NCBI GenBank assembly: GCA_947585105.1
Contig: CANPWV010000009.1
Span: 1 to 49,755 of the forward strand
Reading direction: 5' to 3'
Length of the DNA: 49,755 nucleotides
DNA from: an uncultured Clostridia bacterium
GTDB lineage: Bacteria > Bacillota > Clostridia > TANB77 > CAG-508
The position numbers and the translations under genes are program-made. The notes under the pieces are model-generated. The model was not told where the DNA came from and searched no databases. It saw only the letters and a list, made by a program, of their open reading frames with translations. Of this stretch, positions 36,333-44,075 are shown piece by piece. How positions within the stretch are numbered: the stretch's first letter is position 1; each line of letters opens with the position of its first letter.

Positions 36333-37196
36333 TTATCCTTCTTTCAAAATTTTAAGAATTTCTTCCTTATGTTCCATTACAGAATCATAACCAGCTTTAA
36401 TTACTGATTTAGTATCTTTAATTCCAAGAAGTGATGTATCTTCTGTTTTTATAATACAAGAAACGTCTGATTCTTTTCTTCCTTTTTCAACATTGTCTAA
36501 TGAAAATATGTCTAAAGCTCTAATTACAACATCAAAAAAATTATTTGTAGGTTTATATGAGTCTAAATCAAAACTTACAGATATTATTTTATCTGAACCT
36601 TGCTTCTTTAGTACATTTGTAGCCAAATTATTTTTAGTTCCACCATCTATTAAATTATATTTTCCATAATTGCAAGTTGTAAAAATTCCCGGAAAAGACA
36701 TACTCGCCCTAACCGCAACTCCAATTGGAACATCATAAATATATTCAATATTTTTTTCTTCATTTTCAATTTTATTTGTTGATAAATGAACTTCTTTCAT
36801 TGTTACGGTATCACAAGACACCATAACAATTGGAATTTTTGTATCTTTTATATTTTCTATATTTTTATTTTTAGCAATTTGACTCGCAATTTTTTCAATT
36901 TTTTCACCGATTACTTATTCCATCAAATTTTGATTCTCTATGGAAAACCATGTTTCCGTACAGTTCCAGCAATTCTACTTTTCTCAATTGTAGCTATTTT
37001 CTTATAGCAACCTTCTATTACTTCTTCCATTTCATAAGAATCATAACCACACGCAATAGTCATTGCCATCAAGCTTCCGAGAGCTTGTACCTGAAATATA
37101 ATCTATCTTTACTCCTAATTCTTCTAAAGCTCTATAAGCTCCTATATGAGCTACACCTTTTAAGCCACCACCAGCTAAGCAAAGTCCTATTTTCAT
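36333..37196 (-). CDS. patatin-like phospholipase (three CGGN +1 sites)
   Basis: 286 aa only when three CGGN sites in the first third are read as Gly. The ATG at 37196 follows GGAGGAATA. Oxyanion loop GGGLKG at residues 9-14, nucleophile Ser38 in GTSSG (36-40), and the dyad Asp in NLIDGGTKNN. Gly40 of GxSxG is itself encoded by CGGA. Triplet reading leaves a 39-residue peptide plus a headless C-terminal frame. Predicted intracellular lipid acyl hydrolase of the RssA/YlbK type. It sits directly upstream of the FAD gene. Confidence 0.92.
36906..36909 (-). other. CGGT +1 recoding site 3 in the patatin gene
   Basis: In-frame CGG after AAT. CGGT as Gly96 gives FDGISNGEKIEKIASQ and joins the frame of the downstream half. 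Confidence 0.9.
36955..36958 (-). other. CGGA +1 recoding site 2 in the patatin gene
   Basis: In-frame CGG after GTA. CGGA as Gly80 gives IAGTVGNMVFHRESKFDG. Confidence 0.9.
37076..37079 (-). other. CGGA +1 recoding site 1 in the patatin gene
   Basis: In-frame CGG after TCT. CGGA as Gly40 completes the catalytic GTSSG box. Confidence 0.95.
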
Positions 37197-37286
37197 TATT
37201 CCTCCAAAACAATCAAAACTTGATTTCCGTAAATATTTTTTTACATTAATATATTACTATAAATTTTTTTTTTTTACAATAATCTA

Positions 37287-37315
37287 TTGTATTTTTTTTA
37301 AAATTTTATTATACT
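37287..37315 (+). promoter_or_regulatory. promoter of the BI-1 family gene
   Basis: TTGTAT (37287-37292), 17 bases, TATACT (37310-37315). Confidence 0.55.
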
Positions 37316-37351
37316 AATATTGTAAAATTTAATATAGTGAGGTGAATAACG

Positions 37352-38047
37352 ATGGCTTTTAATGAAAATGATGGTCCAATTTACCAAGAAAATTCTACTA
37401 TTAGCATGAATAGTGTCCTTACAAAAATATTTTTCAGAATGTTTTTAGGACTTTTAGCTACAGCTTTAGTTGCTTCTTATACTTGCTATTCTGGGCTATT
37501 AGACGATTTTGTCTCTAGAGGTGGTTACATCTTTTGTTTAGTTGCTGAACTTGTTGTAGCTCTTGTATTTTCTTTTGCTTTTAGAAAATTATCTTCAGGT
37601 GCTGTAACAGTTCTATTCTATACCTACTCAATTTTAACAGGACTTACTTTTTCATCATTATTTGTTCTATTTGACTTATCTTCTATTGCTTATGCGTTTT
37701 TAGGGACTGCCGCAATATTTGGAGTTATGGCCTTTATTGGTAAAACAACAAAAGCTGATTTAACTAAGTTTGGAACAATTTTAATGGTAACTTTAATCGT
37801 ATGTCTAATTGTATCATTAGTCAATATTTTTATAGGAAGTGGAACTATAAATCTTGGTGTAGATATAGCTATAATTTTAGTATTTATGGGATTTACAGTT
37901 TACGATATTAACAAAATAACTAGATTTTCTGGTGAATATGGAATAGCTGACGAAAAATTTTATGTTTATGGTGCTATGGAATTATACTTAGATTTCATAA
38001 ACATGTTTCTTAGAATATTAGAACTATTTGGAAATCGAAGAGATTAA
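37352..38047 (+). CDS. Bax inhibitor-1/YccA family membrane protein
   Basis: 231 aa with seven membrane segments and the family C-terminus: VDIAIILVFMGFTVYDINKITRF followed by YGAMELYLDFINMFLRILELFGNRRD (Asp residues of the calcium-leak pore). N-terminal helix NSVLTKIFFRMFLGLLATALVASY is typical. Predicted pH-gated Ca2+ leak channel. A Ca2+ ATPase is encoded nearby on the other strand. GAGGTG ribosome site. Confidence 0.92.
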   Translation: MAFNENDGPIYQENSTISMNSVLTKIFFRMFLGLLATALVASYTCYSGLLDDFVSRGGYIFCLVAELVVALVFSFAFRKLSSGAVTVLFYTYSILTGLTFSSLFVLFDLSSIAYAFLGTAAIFGVMAFIGKTTKADLTKFGTILMVTLIVCLIVSLVNIFIGSGTINLGVDIAIILVFMGFTVYDINKITRFSGEYGIADEKFYVYGAMELYLDFINMFLRILELFGNRRD

Positions 38048-38056
38048 AAATTTTAA

Positions 38057-38082
38057 AAAATAGACCTTTAATGGTCTATTTT
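38057..38082 (+). terminator. terminator of the BI-1 family gene
   Basis: AAAATAGACC/GGTCTATTTT stem followed by a T run. Confidence 0.8.
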
Positions 38083-38092
38083 TTTGTCAATT

Positions 38093-38146
38093 TTGACAGT
38101 TATTCTAGTTCATAATATAATAAATCGGTGTGACTTCACACCGATT
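38093..38146 (+). promoter_or_regulatory. promoter fused directly to a terminator hairpin
   Basis: TTGACA (38093-38098), 17 bases, TATAAT (38116-38121); an 11-bp stem AATCGGTGTGA/TCACACCGATT (38123-38133, 38136-38146) plus T-rich run follows at once, with no gene between. Both parts are near copies of those that flank the 38302-38817 gene, so it looks like an emptied cassette. Confidence 0.6.
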
Positions 38147-38211
38147 TTATTTTTATACTACATAAATTACTATACATAAGAAATGTAAAATATTCCTTTA
38201 TATTGGCTGTT

Positions 38212-38240
38212 TTGACAATTGTTCTAGATTATGATATAAT
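38212..38240 (+). promoter_or_regulatory. consensus promoter of the 38302-38817 cassette
   Basis: TTGACA (38212-38217), 17 bases, TATAAT (38235-38240). The spacer resembles that of the promoter at 38093-38121. Confidence 0.75.
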
Positions 38241-38301
38241 ATAATTGTTCATAAAAACATTAGCGGAAGCTAAAATTTATTACAAAAAGGAGCTGTTTTT
38301 T

Positions 38302-38817
38302 ATGAAAAAATTAAACATTCGGGAAATGTTAAGGAAACTGGCAAAAGAAATAAAAGATTATGCCATTTTTGCGATAGTGCTTAGCCTATGCGCCACTTTG
38401 GCATTAAGCGTTTTTCATCTATTCGAAAAAAGAGCTTTTGATGAAAATTTGCTCTTATTCGAAGAATCTGGGTTGATTGAAAACCTTGATGTATCAAAGT
38501 TCGACGGATTCGTAAATGGTCAACATCTTTATTTTGAAAAAGAACAAAATGGTAAAATGACAACAATTTATTTTGATGAATTTAAAGATTGTCATGCCAT
38601 TTATGATTCAGAAATGAATCTACTTGCAAAAGAAGAAAAACCAATACTAAGTTTCCTTTCAGATGTTTTTGCAGGTACATTTATATGCATCATAGGTACT
38701 TCTATCGTATTGCTAATCTTTTTCGGAATATTATGTCTTTGCTATCTGATTTACTCTTATATCAGTGACCTTTACTTTGACCTAAAAAAATGTTTAACAA
38801 AAAAACAATCGGTGTGA
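38302..38817 (+). CDS. two-helix membrane accessory protein with an in-frame CGG (rule exception)
   Basis: 171 aa from the ATG at 38302 (AAAAAGGAGCT upstream); a longer frame from 38245 has no ribosome site. Membrane helices at about residues 22-40 (AIFAIVLSLCATLALSVF) and 115-145 (TFICIIGTSIVLLIFFGILC) flank an extracytoplasmic loop (FVNGQHLYFEKEQNGKMTTI). Family unknown. Codon 7 is CGG (38320-38322); a CGGG quadruplet would end the protein after nine codons. The stop lies inside the terminator stem. Self-contained promoter-gene-terminator unit. Confidence 0.55.
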   Translation: MKKLNIREMLRKLAKEIKDYAIFAIVLSLCATLALSVFHLFEKRAFDENLLLFEESGLIENLDVSKFDGFVNGQHLYFEKEQNGKMTTIYFDEFKDCHAIYDSEMNLLAKEEKPILSFLSDVFAGTFICIIGTSIVLLIFFGILCLCYLIYSYISDLYFDLKKCLTKKQSV

Positions 38818-38830
38818 TTTCACACCGATT
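38807..38830 (+). terminator. terminator of the 38302-38817 cassette
   Basis: 11-bp stem AATCGGTGTGA/TCACACCGATT, identical arms to the hairpin at 38123-38146, followed by a T-rich run. Confidence 0.85.
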
Positions 38831-38837
38831 TTATTTT

Positions 38838-39719
38838 TTAATCTCCAATAGTATTTCCGTAATAATTTTGTTCTTTACAAAGTTTTGCTCTTTTAACAGC
38901 TTTTTCATCTGTTGAATTATTAATAACATTATCAATGAAATTTGGATGTGTATTTATAAATTCTCTCATTGTTCCATCTGGATCATCATAATATTTGCAA
39001 AGAAGATCATATTGAGGAATTGATATTATATTTTGTCCAACAGCAATATCAAACAAATTCTTTGAAATTTGCATTAATGAATAACATTGAATTCCTAAAT
39101 CTCTTAAAGTCTTGTCCCCGTGTTGATTTCTATCAACTACAAATAAAGCCCAATTGATTTTTGAACCAAGATTGTTAATTGCTGGAGCCCAAGCTCTTTC
39201 AAAGCTAGAACCTGTATTTAAAATATCAGCGACATGGAAAATTCTTTTTCCAGCAACAGAAGTGATTATTGTAGATTCTTCAAAGTCGCTTGTACTAGCT
39301 ACAGTAGTTAAATCTTTAAAAATTGTAATATGTGGTTTTCCAAGTAAATTTGCTACTGGAACAGAGAAATACCAATCTCTTCTTTCACCACCAGATATAT
39401 AATCTATTAAATTCATTTGAAAATTATTTTCAATATATTCTACTAATTTATCAATTGTAGTTCTAAAAATTTCATTATTGTCATAGTGTTCCATAATTTT
39501 TTCACATAACAAATATGGAATATCTTCTTTTGAATTGTTAGCTAATATCTCGTCAATAGAACTAAGCAAATTTTGAGAATCTTCTTTACTTCCATATAAG
39601 TAATCTACATTAACAAAATATGGTCCTAATTTTCCAGATGTGTACCAAAATGGTTCATCTTCTGGCGCTACTTTAAAAGCGTTTGTTTCAAATAAAAGTG
39701 ATACTAATTCTTTGTCCAT
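38838..39719 (-). CDS. phosphoribosyltransferase-like protein (orotate PRTase-related)
   Basis: 293 aa from the ATG at 39719 (MDKELVSLLFETNAFKVAPE; GAGGGT upstream). N-terminal FWYTSGKLGPYFVNVDYLYG resembles the orotate PRTase substrate loop (TSGxxSPxY). IDYISGGERRDWYFSVPVANLLGKPHITIFKD is PyrE-like, and FHVADILNTGSSFERAW fits the PRPP-binding loop, although its acidic pair is reduced. Longer than PyrE (about 210 aa) by a C-terminal extension. A nucleotide salvage or regulatory role is likely; the substrate is not certain. Confidence 0.7.
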   Translation of the reverse strand: MDKELVSLLFETNAFKVAPEDEPFWYTSGKLGPYFVNVDYLYGSKEDSQNLLSSIDEILANNSKEDIPYLLCEKIMEHYDNNEIFRTTIDKLVEYIENNFQMNLIDYISGGERRDWYFSVPVANLLGKPHITIFKDLTTVASTSDFEESTIITSVAGKRIFHVADILNTGSSFERAWAPAINNLGSKINWALFVVDRNQHGDKTLRDLGIQCYSLMQISKNLFDIAVGQNIISIPQYDLLCKYYDDPDGTMREFINTHPNFIDNVINNSTDEKAVKRAKLCKEQNYYGNTIGD

Positions 39720-39791
39720 AATACCCTCCAAAAATTTATTTCTTTTATCTTTTATTATGATATTAAAAAAACTTTGTAATGTCAAGAAGAT

Positions 39792-40728
39792 TTAAGCAAA
39801 AATTGTAAACATCATATAAACAAAGTATGTTATTAAAAATAAAAATCCTTCAATTTTTGACATATAATCTTTCTTTGGCAAGTGAGGGAATAAAAATAGT
39901 AAAATACTTGCAATATATAAAATAATTATTTCTAGATTATAACTTGAATTAAAATGAATTGTATTTATAAAACTTGATGTTCCAAGTATTAATAAAATAT
40001 TGAAAATATTTGATCCAATTATATTTCCAAGAGCAAGATCTGTGTTTCCTTTTTTGGCTGAAATAATAGATGTTACAAGTTCTGGAAGGCTTGTTCCAAT
40101 TGCTATAATTGTGCAACCTATAATTTTATCACTGACATTGAATAAAACAGCTAGATTTTTAGAGTTATCTACAACAAACTCTCCACCGTATTTTAAAGCA
40201 ATTACACCGATTATTACATAAAAAACACTTTTGATTATAGAAATCTTTTTTGATGTGTTTTGTTCTTCAAAAGTTTTTTCTTTTTTTGAAGAGACATAAG
40301 TATAAACAAGAAAACAACCAAATAAAAAAATTAATAAACAAGATTCTTTTTGAGAAAGAATACCATCTTGAACAAGCGCAAAAAGGACAAGATTTGTTAA
40401 AATTAAAAATGGAAGTTCAATATATTTTGTGTTTTGATGAAATTTTATATCTTTTATTAAAGCCGTAGAACCTAGTATTAATAATAAGTTGCAAATATTA
40501 CTTCCAATTACATTTCCAACTGAAATATCAGGAGCATTTCTTAAGCTTGATGTAATTCCTACAAATAATTCTGGCATAGAAGTTCCTATTGAAACTATTG
40601 TTAAACCAATTATTATATCTGGAATCCTAAACTTTCTCGCGATTCCGACTTGCGCCATCTACTAAGAAATCAGCACCTTTAATTAAAAGAATAAATCCGA
40701 TAATTATAAGAAATATATAACTTGCCAT
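39792..40728 (-). CDS. Ca2+/Na+ antiporter, YrbG/CaCA family (one CGGA +1 site)
   Basis: 311 aa from the ATG at 40728 (GAGGAC upstream) with CGGA read as Gly28. Two inverted alpha-repeats carry the ion-binding signatures: GLTIVSIGTSMPELFVGI with GNVIGSNICNLLLI, and GCTIIAIGTSLPELVTSI with GNIIGSNIFNILLI. Ten membrane segments are expected. Without the shift the first helix and its GADFLVDGAS motif would be lost. Calcium extrusion is the probable role. Confidence 0.93.
40644..40647 (-). other. CGGA +1 recoding site in the antiporter gene
   Basis: In-frame CGG after AGT. CGGA as Gly28 joins ADFLVDGAS to GIARKFRIPDIIIG. In the same gene ATC GGA (out-of-frame CGGA, codons 10-11) is read normally. 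Confidence 0.88.
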
Positions 40729-40803
40729 AAGTCCTCTTTTCTAAAAAAATAGATATATACATATTATATATCTATTTTTATGTTTTATGATAGATTCACA
40801 ATC

Positions 40804-41817
40804 TTAAGAACAACAATAAGTACAAAGGATAGATCTAAGACCTATTTCTAAATCAATCTTTCCATTTTTTGAGTTATAATCTAAATCTAAAAATTCATTT
40901 AAAATCTTTTTAAGCTCAGATTCTTTGAAAAAAGCAAGTTGTTTTTTATATTTTGAAACTAGAAAGGTTTGATTTGGCTTTAATCCTATTGAAGTAGCAA
41001 TATCTTTATTTTCTTTAATGGCTAAATTGCACAAATAAAGCTTTTTGAAGTGATTATAAAGTGTTATTAAAATTTTTTGAACAGGTTCTTTATTATAAAT
41101 TAGACCATCTAAAACTTCAAGAGCTTGATTTATTTTCTTATTTCCAAGATTATCAGTTAAATCAAAAATTACACTATCTATTTGTTTTATAGATAAATTG
41201 TCAATTGAATCTTTTGTGATTGTTCCATTTGGACCAGCCAATTCAATAAGTTTCCTTATTTCATTTATTAGAAACTGCATATTTGTTCCAGAAACTTCTA
41301 TAAAATATTTTAAAACTTGATTATCTACATTTACTTTATATAAGCTTGCAATTTGCTTTAACCTAGCAATTAGAGCCATTTCAGTTAATTCAGTAAATTC
41401 TACGACAATTCCTTTTTTAGAAATTGATTCAAACACATTATTTTTATCAACTGTATCTTCAATAAAAACAACTGTAACACTAGAATCTAAATCATTTTCA
41501 CTAAAATATGAACCAATTTTTTCTTGAATAGGTGTACCTTGTTTTTTTCTTCCATCTTTCTTGAAAAGCCCAGAATTCTTGACGATTATAAGCTTTTTGT
41601 CATAGCCAAAAGAAGGACTTTCGATATTATATATTAAATCATCTACAGAATCTTCATCTAGTAAAACATAATTAATTCCTTGTAAGATTTCTCCAAATTT
41701 CTTTTTGATTTTTTTAACACAATTACCTAAAAGAAATTTTTCTTCTCCATATAAAAGATATAGAGACTGTAAAGGTTTATCGCTATTTAATTCTTTTTCT
41801 AATAAATCAGATGTCAT
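40804..41817 (-). CDS. holA: DNA polymerase III delta subunit
   Basis: 337 aa clamp-loader subunit. N-terminal SLYLLYGEEKFLLGNCVKKIK (degenerate AAA+ P-loop region), middle EVSGTNMQFLINEIRKLIELAG and C-terminal collar NEFLDLDYNSKNGKIDLEIGLRSILC are HolA/YqeN signatures. It opens the sliding clamp for PolC and DnaE, both encoded in this window. Ribosome site AAAGGAG. Confidence 0.92.
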   Translation of the reverse strand: MTSDLLEKELNSDKPLQSLYLLYGEEKFLLGNCVKKIKKKFGEILQGINYVLLDEDSVDDLIYNIESPSFGYDKKLIIVKNSGLFKKDGRKKQGTPIQEKIGSYFSENDLDSSVTVVFIEDTVDKNNVFESISKKGIVVEFTELTEMALIARLKQIASLYKVNVDNQVLKYFIEVSGTNMQFLINEIRKLIELAGPNGTITKDSIDNLSIKQIDSVIFDLTDNLGNKKINQALEVLDGLIYNKEPVQKILITLYNHFKKLYLCNLAIKENKDIATSIGLKPNQTFLVSKYKKQLAFFKESELKKILNEFLDLDYNSKNGKIDLEIGLRSILCTYCCS

Positions 41818-41888
41818 TTTATATTCTCCTTTTACAACAACATTTTAACATAGTTTGAAAAAATTTCAATCTATTTTCTATTAAAAAA

Positions 41889-41917
41889 TAGACTTTATTG
41901 ATTTAATCTGATATAAT
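41889..41917 (+). promoter_or_regulatory. promoter of the 41948-42589 gene
   Basis: TAGACT (41889-41894), 17 bases, TATAAT (41912-41917); 30 bases before the ATG. Confidence 0.5.
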
Positions 41918-41947
41918 AAGGAAACAAAAAATAGGAGAGTAGAAAAA

Positions 41948-42589
41948 ATGAAAATTAAGAAGAAAAAATTTTTAAGAATAATAATATTAATAGTTATAGC
42001 TGTTTTATTAGCTTTTCTAATAAATTTTACAGTTAATAAAATTCAAGAAAATAAATTCAAAAAGATTTTGAAAAATAATGACTCTCAAAATTACGAACTT
42101 GTAGAAACCGTAAATGGAGAAGAAACAAAAACTTTTGTTAGAGATAAAACTCTTTTATTAGAAGATGGAAATATCAAAACATGGGTTAGTGAATTTGATT
42201 CAAAAAGAGTTATTTATGATGAGGAAAGAAAAACAGCTATAATAGATGAAAATGATGAAAGCTTAAAAGTCAATTCTCTTAATTATACTTATATAAATGA
42301 TTTTTTTGAAAATTCAAATCAAAAGTTTAAATATTTAGGAAAAGAAAATGGATGTTACAAGCTTCAATTTAAAGAAAATAAGAGTAAAAAAATTACTTTA
42401 TTATATTTAAATGAAAAAACAAATATTGTTGAAAAGATGATTCAAAATGCTGGAAATTTTGAACTTGTTACCGAATTTAAAGTAGAAAAAAATAAAGTTT
42501 CAAAAGAGAAAATCGCTTATCCAGATTTAACAGGTTATAGAGTTACAGATTCTGTAAATTCTAACCCATCTTCTAATTCAGCGGAATAA
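41948..42589 (+). CDS. membrane-anchored extracytoplasmic protein, unknown
   Basis: 213 aa. Basic N-terminus and one membrane helix (residues 9-28, LRIIILIVIAVLLAFLINFT) followed by a beta-rich soluble domain (NGEETKTFVRDKTLLLEDGNIKTWVSEF in part, then KRVIYDEERKTAIIDEND) that loosely recalls LolA-like lipoprotein carriers. Low-complexity Ser/Asn end. No lipobox. Ribosome site TAGGAGAG. Family not recognised. Confidence 0.6.
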   Translation: MKIKKKKFLRIIILIVIAVLLAFLINFTVNKIQENKFKKILKNNDSQNYELVETVNGEETKTFVRDKTLLLEDGNIKTWVSEFDSKRVIYDEERKTAIIDENDESLKVNSLNYTYINDFFENSNQKFKYLGKENGCYKLQFKENKSKKITLLYLNEKTNIVEKMIQNAGNFELVTEFKVEKNKVSKEKIAYPDLTGYRVTDSVNSNPSSNSAE

Positions 42590-42608
42590 TTTGATTTAAT
42601 AAAAAATA

Positions 42609-42637
42609 TTGAAATTAATAAAAATATATTGTATAAT
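42609..42637 (+). promoter_or_regulatory. promoter of the hemolysin III gene
   Basis: TTGAAA (42609-42614), 17 bases, TATAAT (42632-42637). Confidence 0.65.
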
Positions 42638-42670
42638 TCGTAAAGTAACTATTTTAGAAAAGAGGAATTT

Positions 42671-43348
42671 ATGGGCTTTAGAACAAAATTAAAAGACAGA
42701 GATATGCCAGTTTATAGTAAAGGTGAAGAGATTTTTAATATGGTTAGCCATATTGTCGGAGGATTTTTAGGAGTTATTGCTATTATCCTTTGTACAATTT
42801 TTGCTGCTCTTCGTCATAATCCTTATGGAATTGTAAGTGGTATTATATATGGAATTTCACTTGTTTTACTTTACACTATGAGTAGTGTTTATCATGGGTT
42901 AAGCAAGAATTTATTTGCAAAAAGAGTCTTTCAAGTTTTAGATCATTGTATGATTTTTGTTATGATTGCTGGCTGTTATACTCCTTTTGCTTTGTGTACA
43001 ATAAGAAAAGCTAGCCCTGCTTGGGGTTGGAGTATATTTGCTGTTGTTTGGCTAATTTCAATACTTGGAATTGTTTTAAATAGTATTGATATAAAACATT
43101 TTAAAAAGTTTTCAATGATTTGCTATCTAATAATGGGATGGGCGGTTGTTATAAAAGTAAATTGGCTTTATGAACTTTTAGGTCTACCAGGTTTCATTCT
43201 TTTAGTATTAGGTGGTGTCGTTTATACATTAGGTGCAATCTTGTATGGATTAGGTAAAAAACACAAATGGATGCACTCAATTTTTCATCTTTGTATTTTA
43301 TTTGCAACAATTTTACATTTCTTGTGTATAGTAATTTATGTAGTATAA
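42671..43348 (+). CDS. hemolysin III/TrhA family membrane protein
   Basis: 225 aa, seven membrane segments, PAQR superfamily. Conserved metal/His sites: EEIFNMVSHIVGGFLG at the N-terminus, SSVYHGL and LDHCMIFVMIAGCYTPFAL, and the C-terminal HSIFHLCILFATILHFLCI. Despite the name, members affect membrane lipid balance more than lysis. Single gene with promoter and terminator. Confidence 0.9.
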   Translation: MGFRTKLKDRDMPVYSKGEEIFNMVSHIVGGFLGVIAIILCTIFAALRHNPYGIVSGIIYGISLVLLYTMSSVYHGLSKNLFAKRVFQVLDHCMIFVMIAGCYTPFALCTIRKASPAWGWSIFAVVWLISILGIVLNSIDIKHFKKFSMICYLIMGWAVVIKVNWLYELLGLPGFILLVLGGVVYTLGAILYGLGKKHKWMHSIFHLCILFATILHFLCIVIYVV

Positions 43349-43353
43349 AAATA

Positions 43354-43377
43354 AAATCGGTGTGAAATCACCGATTT
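43354..43377 (+). terminator. terminator of the hemolysin III gene
   Basis: AAATCGGTG/CACCGATTT stem with 6-base loop, then ATTTTTTT. Closely related to the hairpins at 38123 and 38807. Confidence 0.85.
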
Positions 43378-43383
43378 ATTTTT

Positions 43384-44010
43384 TTAACTTTCCTTTGTTC
43401 TATATAATTGGAATGTTTCTAAAACTTTTGCTTTAGAATTTTTATCATAATATTTAAGTTCAAATTCGCCTGTTGAAACTATTTTTTCAGTTCCATCTTC
43501 ATTTGTTTGAGTTTCAGTTTTAGCTTCTAAAGTAAAGATATTTCCATCTTCAATTTTCTTTCCAATTCCATATTTATCATTTTCTGTACACAAATCTTTA
43601 ACTATAACTCTATATTTATCTTTTATAGTTCCTTCCCCATTTTTTGGGATTATATAAATACTTCCATCTAAATCTTCCAAGCACTTTACAACATTTACTT
43701 CATCATGATCTGTTCCATTATAATTTTTATTTCCGCTTAAAAAATTTATCAATTTTGCTTCATTAAATCTAGTACTAATATCATCTGTTGTTCCTTTTAT
43801 ATCACTAGACGCTGAACGTAATTCTTCGTTTATAAGTGATTGAATATGATCTCTTACTTCTCCTCCAGTTGTTTCAATATCCATTTTCAAAGCGTTTGAA
43901 ACAACGCCATCATCTTTTAATAAAAAATATCCGACAACTCCAGCAATAACAACTATAATCGCTATTATTAATATTAATGTAAATAACGATGCTCCATTTT
44001 TATTTTTCAT
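43384..44010 (-). CDS. pseudopilin-like protein
   Basis: 208 aa. N-terminus KNKNGASLFTLILIIAIIVVIAGVVGYFLL is a prepilin-like hydrophobic helix, followed by KDDGVVSNALK, a motif shared with the protein at 3742-4920 (KENGVVDNS). The rest is a soluble extracellular domain ending in FQLYRTKES. Pilin subunit or surface protein, machine unknown. It is downstream of dnaE. Confidence 0.65.
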   Translation of the reverse strand: MKNKNGASLFTLILIIAIIVVIAGVVGYFLLKDDGVVSNALKMDIETTGGEVRDHIQSLINEELRSASSDIKGTTDDISTRFNEAKLINFLSGNKNYNGTDHDEVNVVKCLEDLDGSIYIIPKNGEGTIKDKYRVIVKDLCTENDKYGIGKKIEDGNIFTLEAKTETQTNEDGTEKIVSTGEFELKYYDKNSKAKVLETFQLYRTKES

Positions 44011-44075
44011 TTATAACCACCTTATTTTCAAATTTCACATAGAGATTATACAAGTATTATTTCTAAATGTCAACC

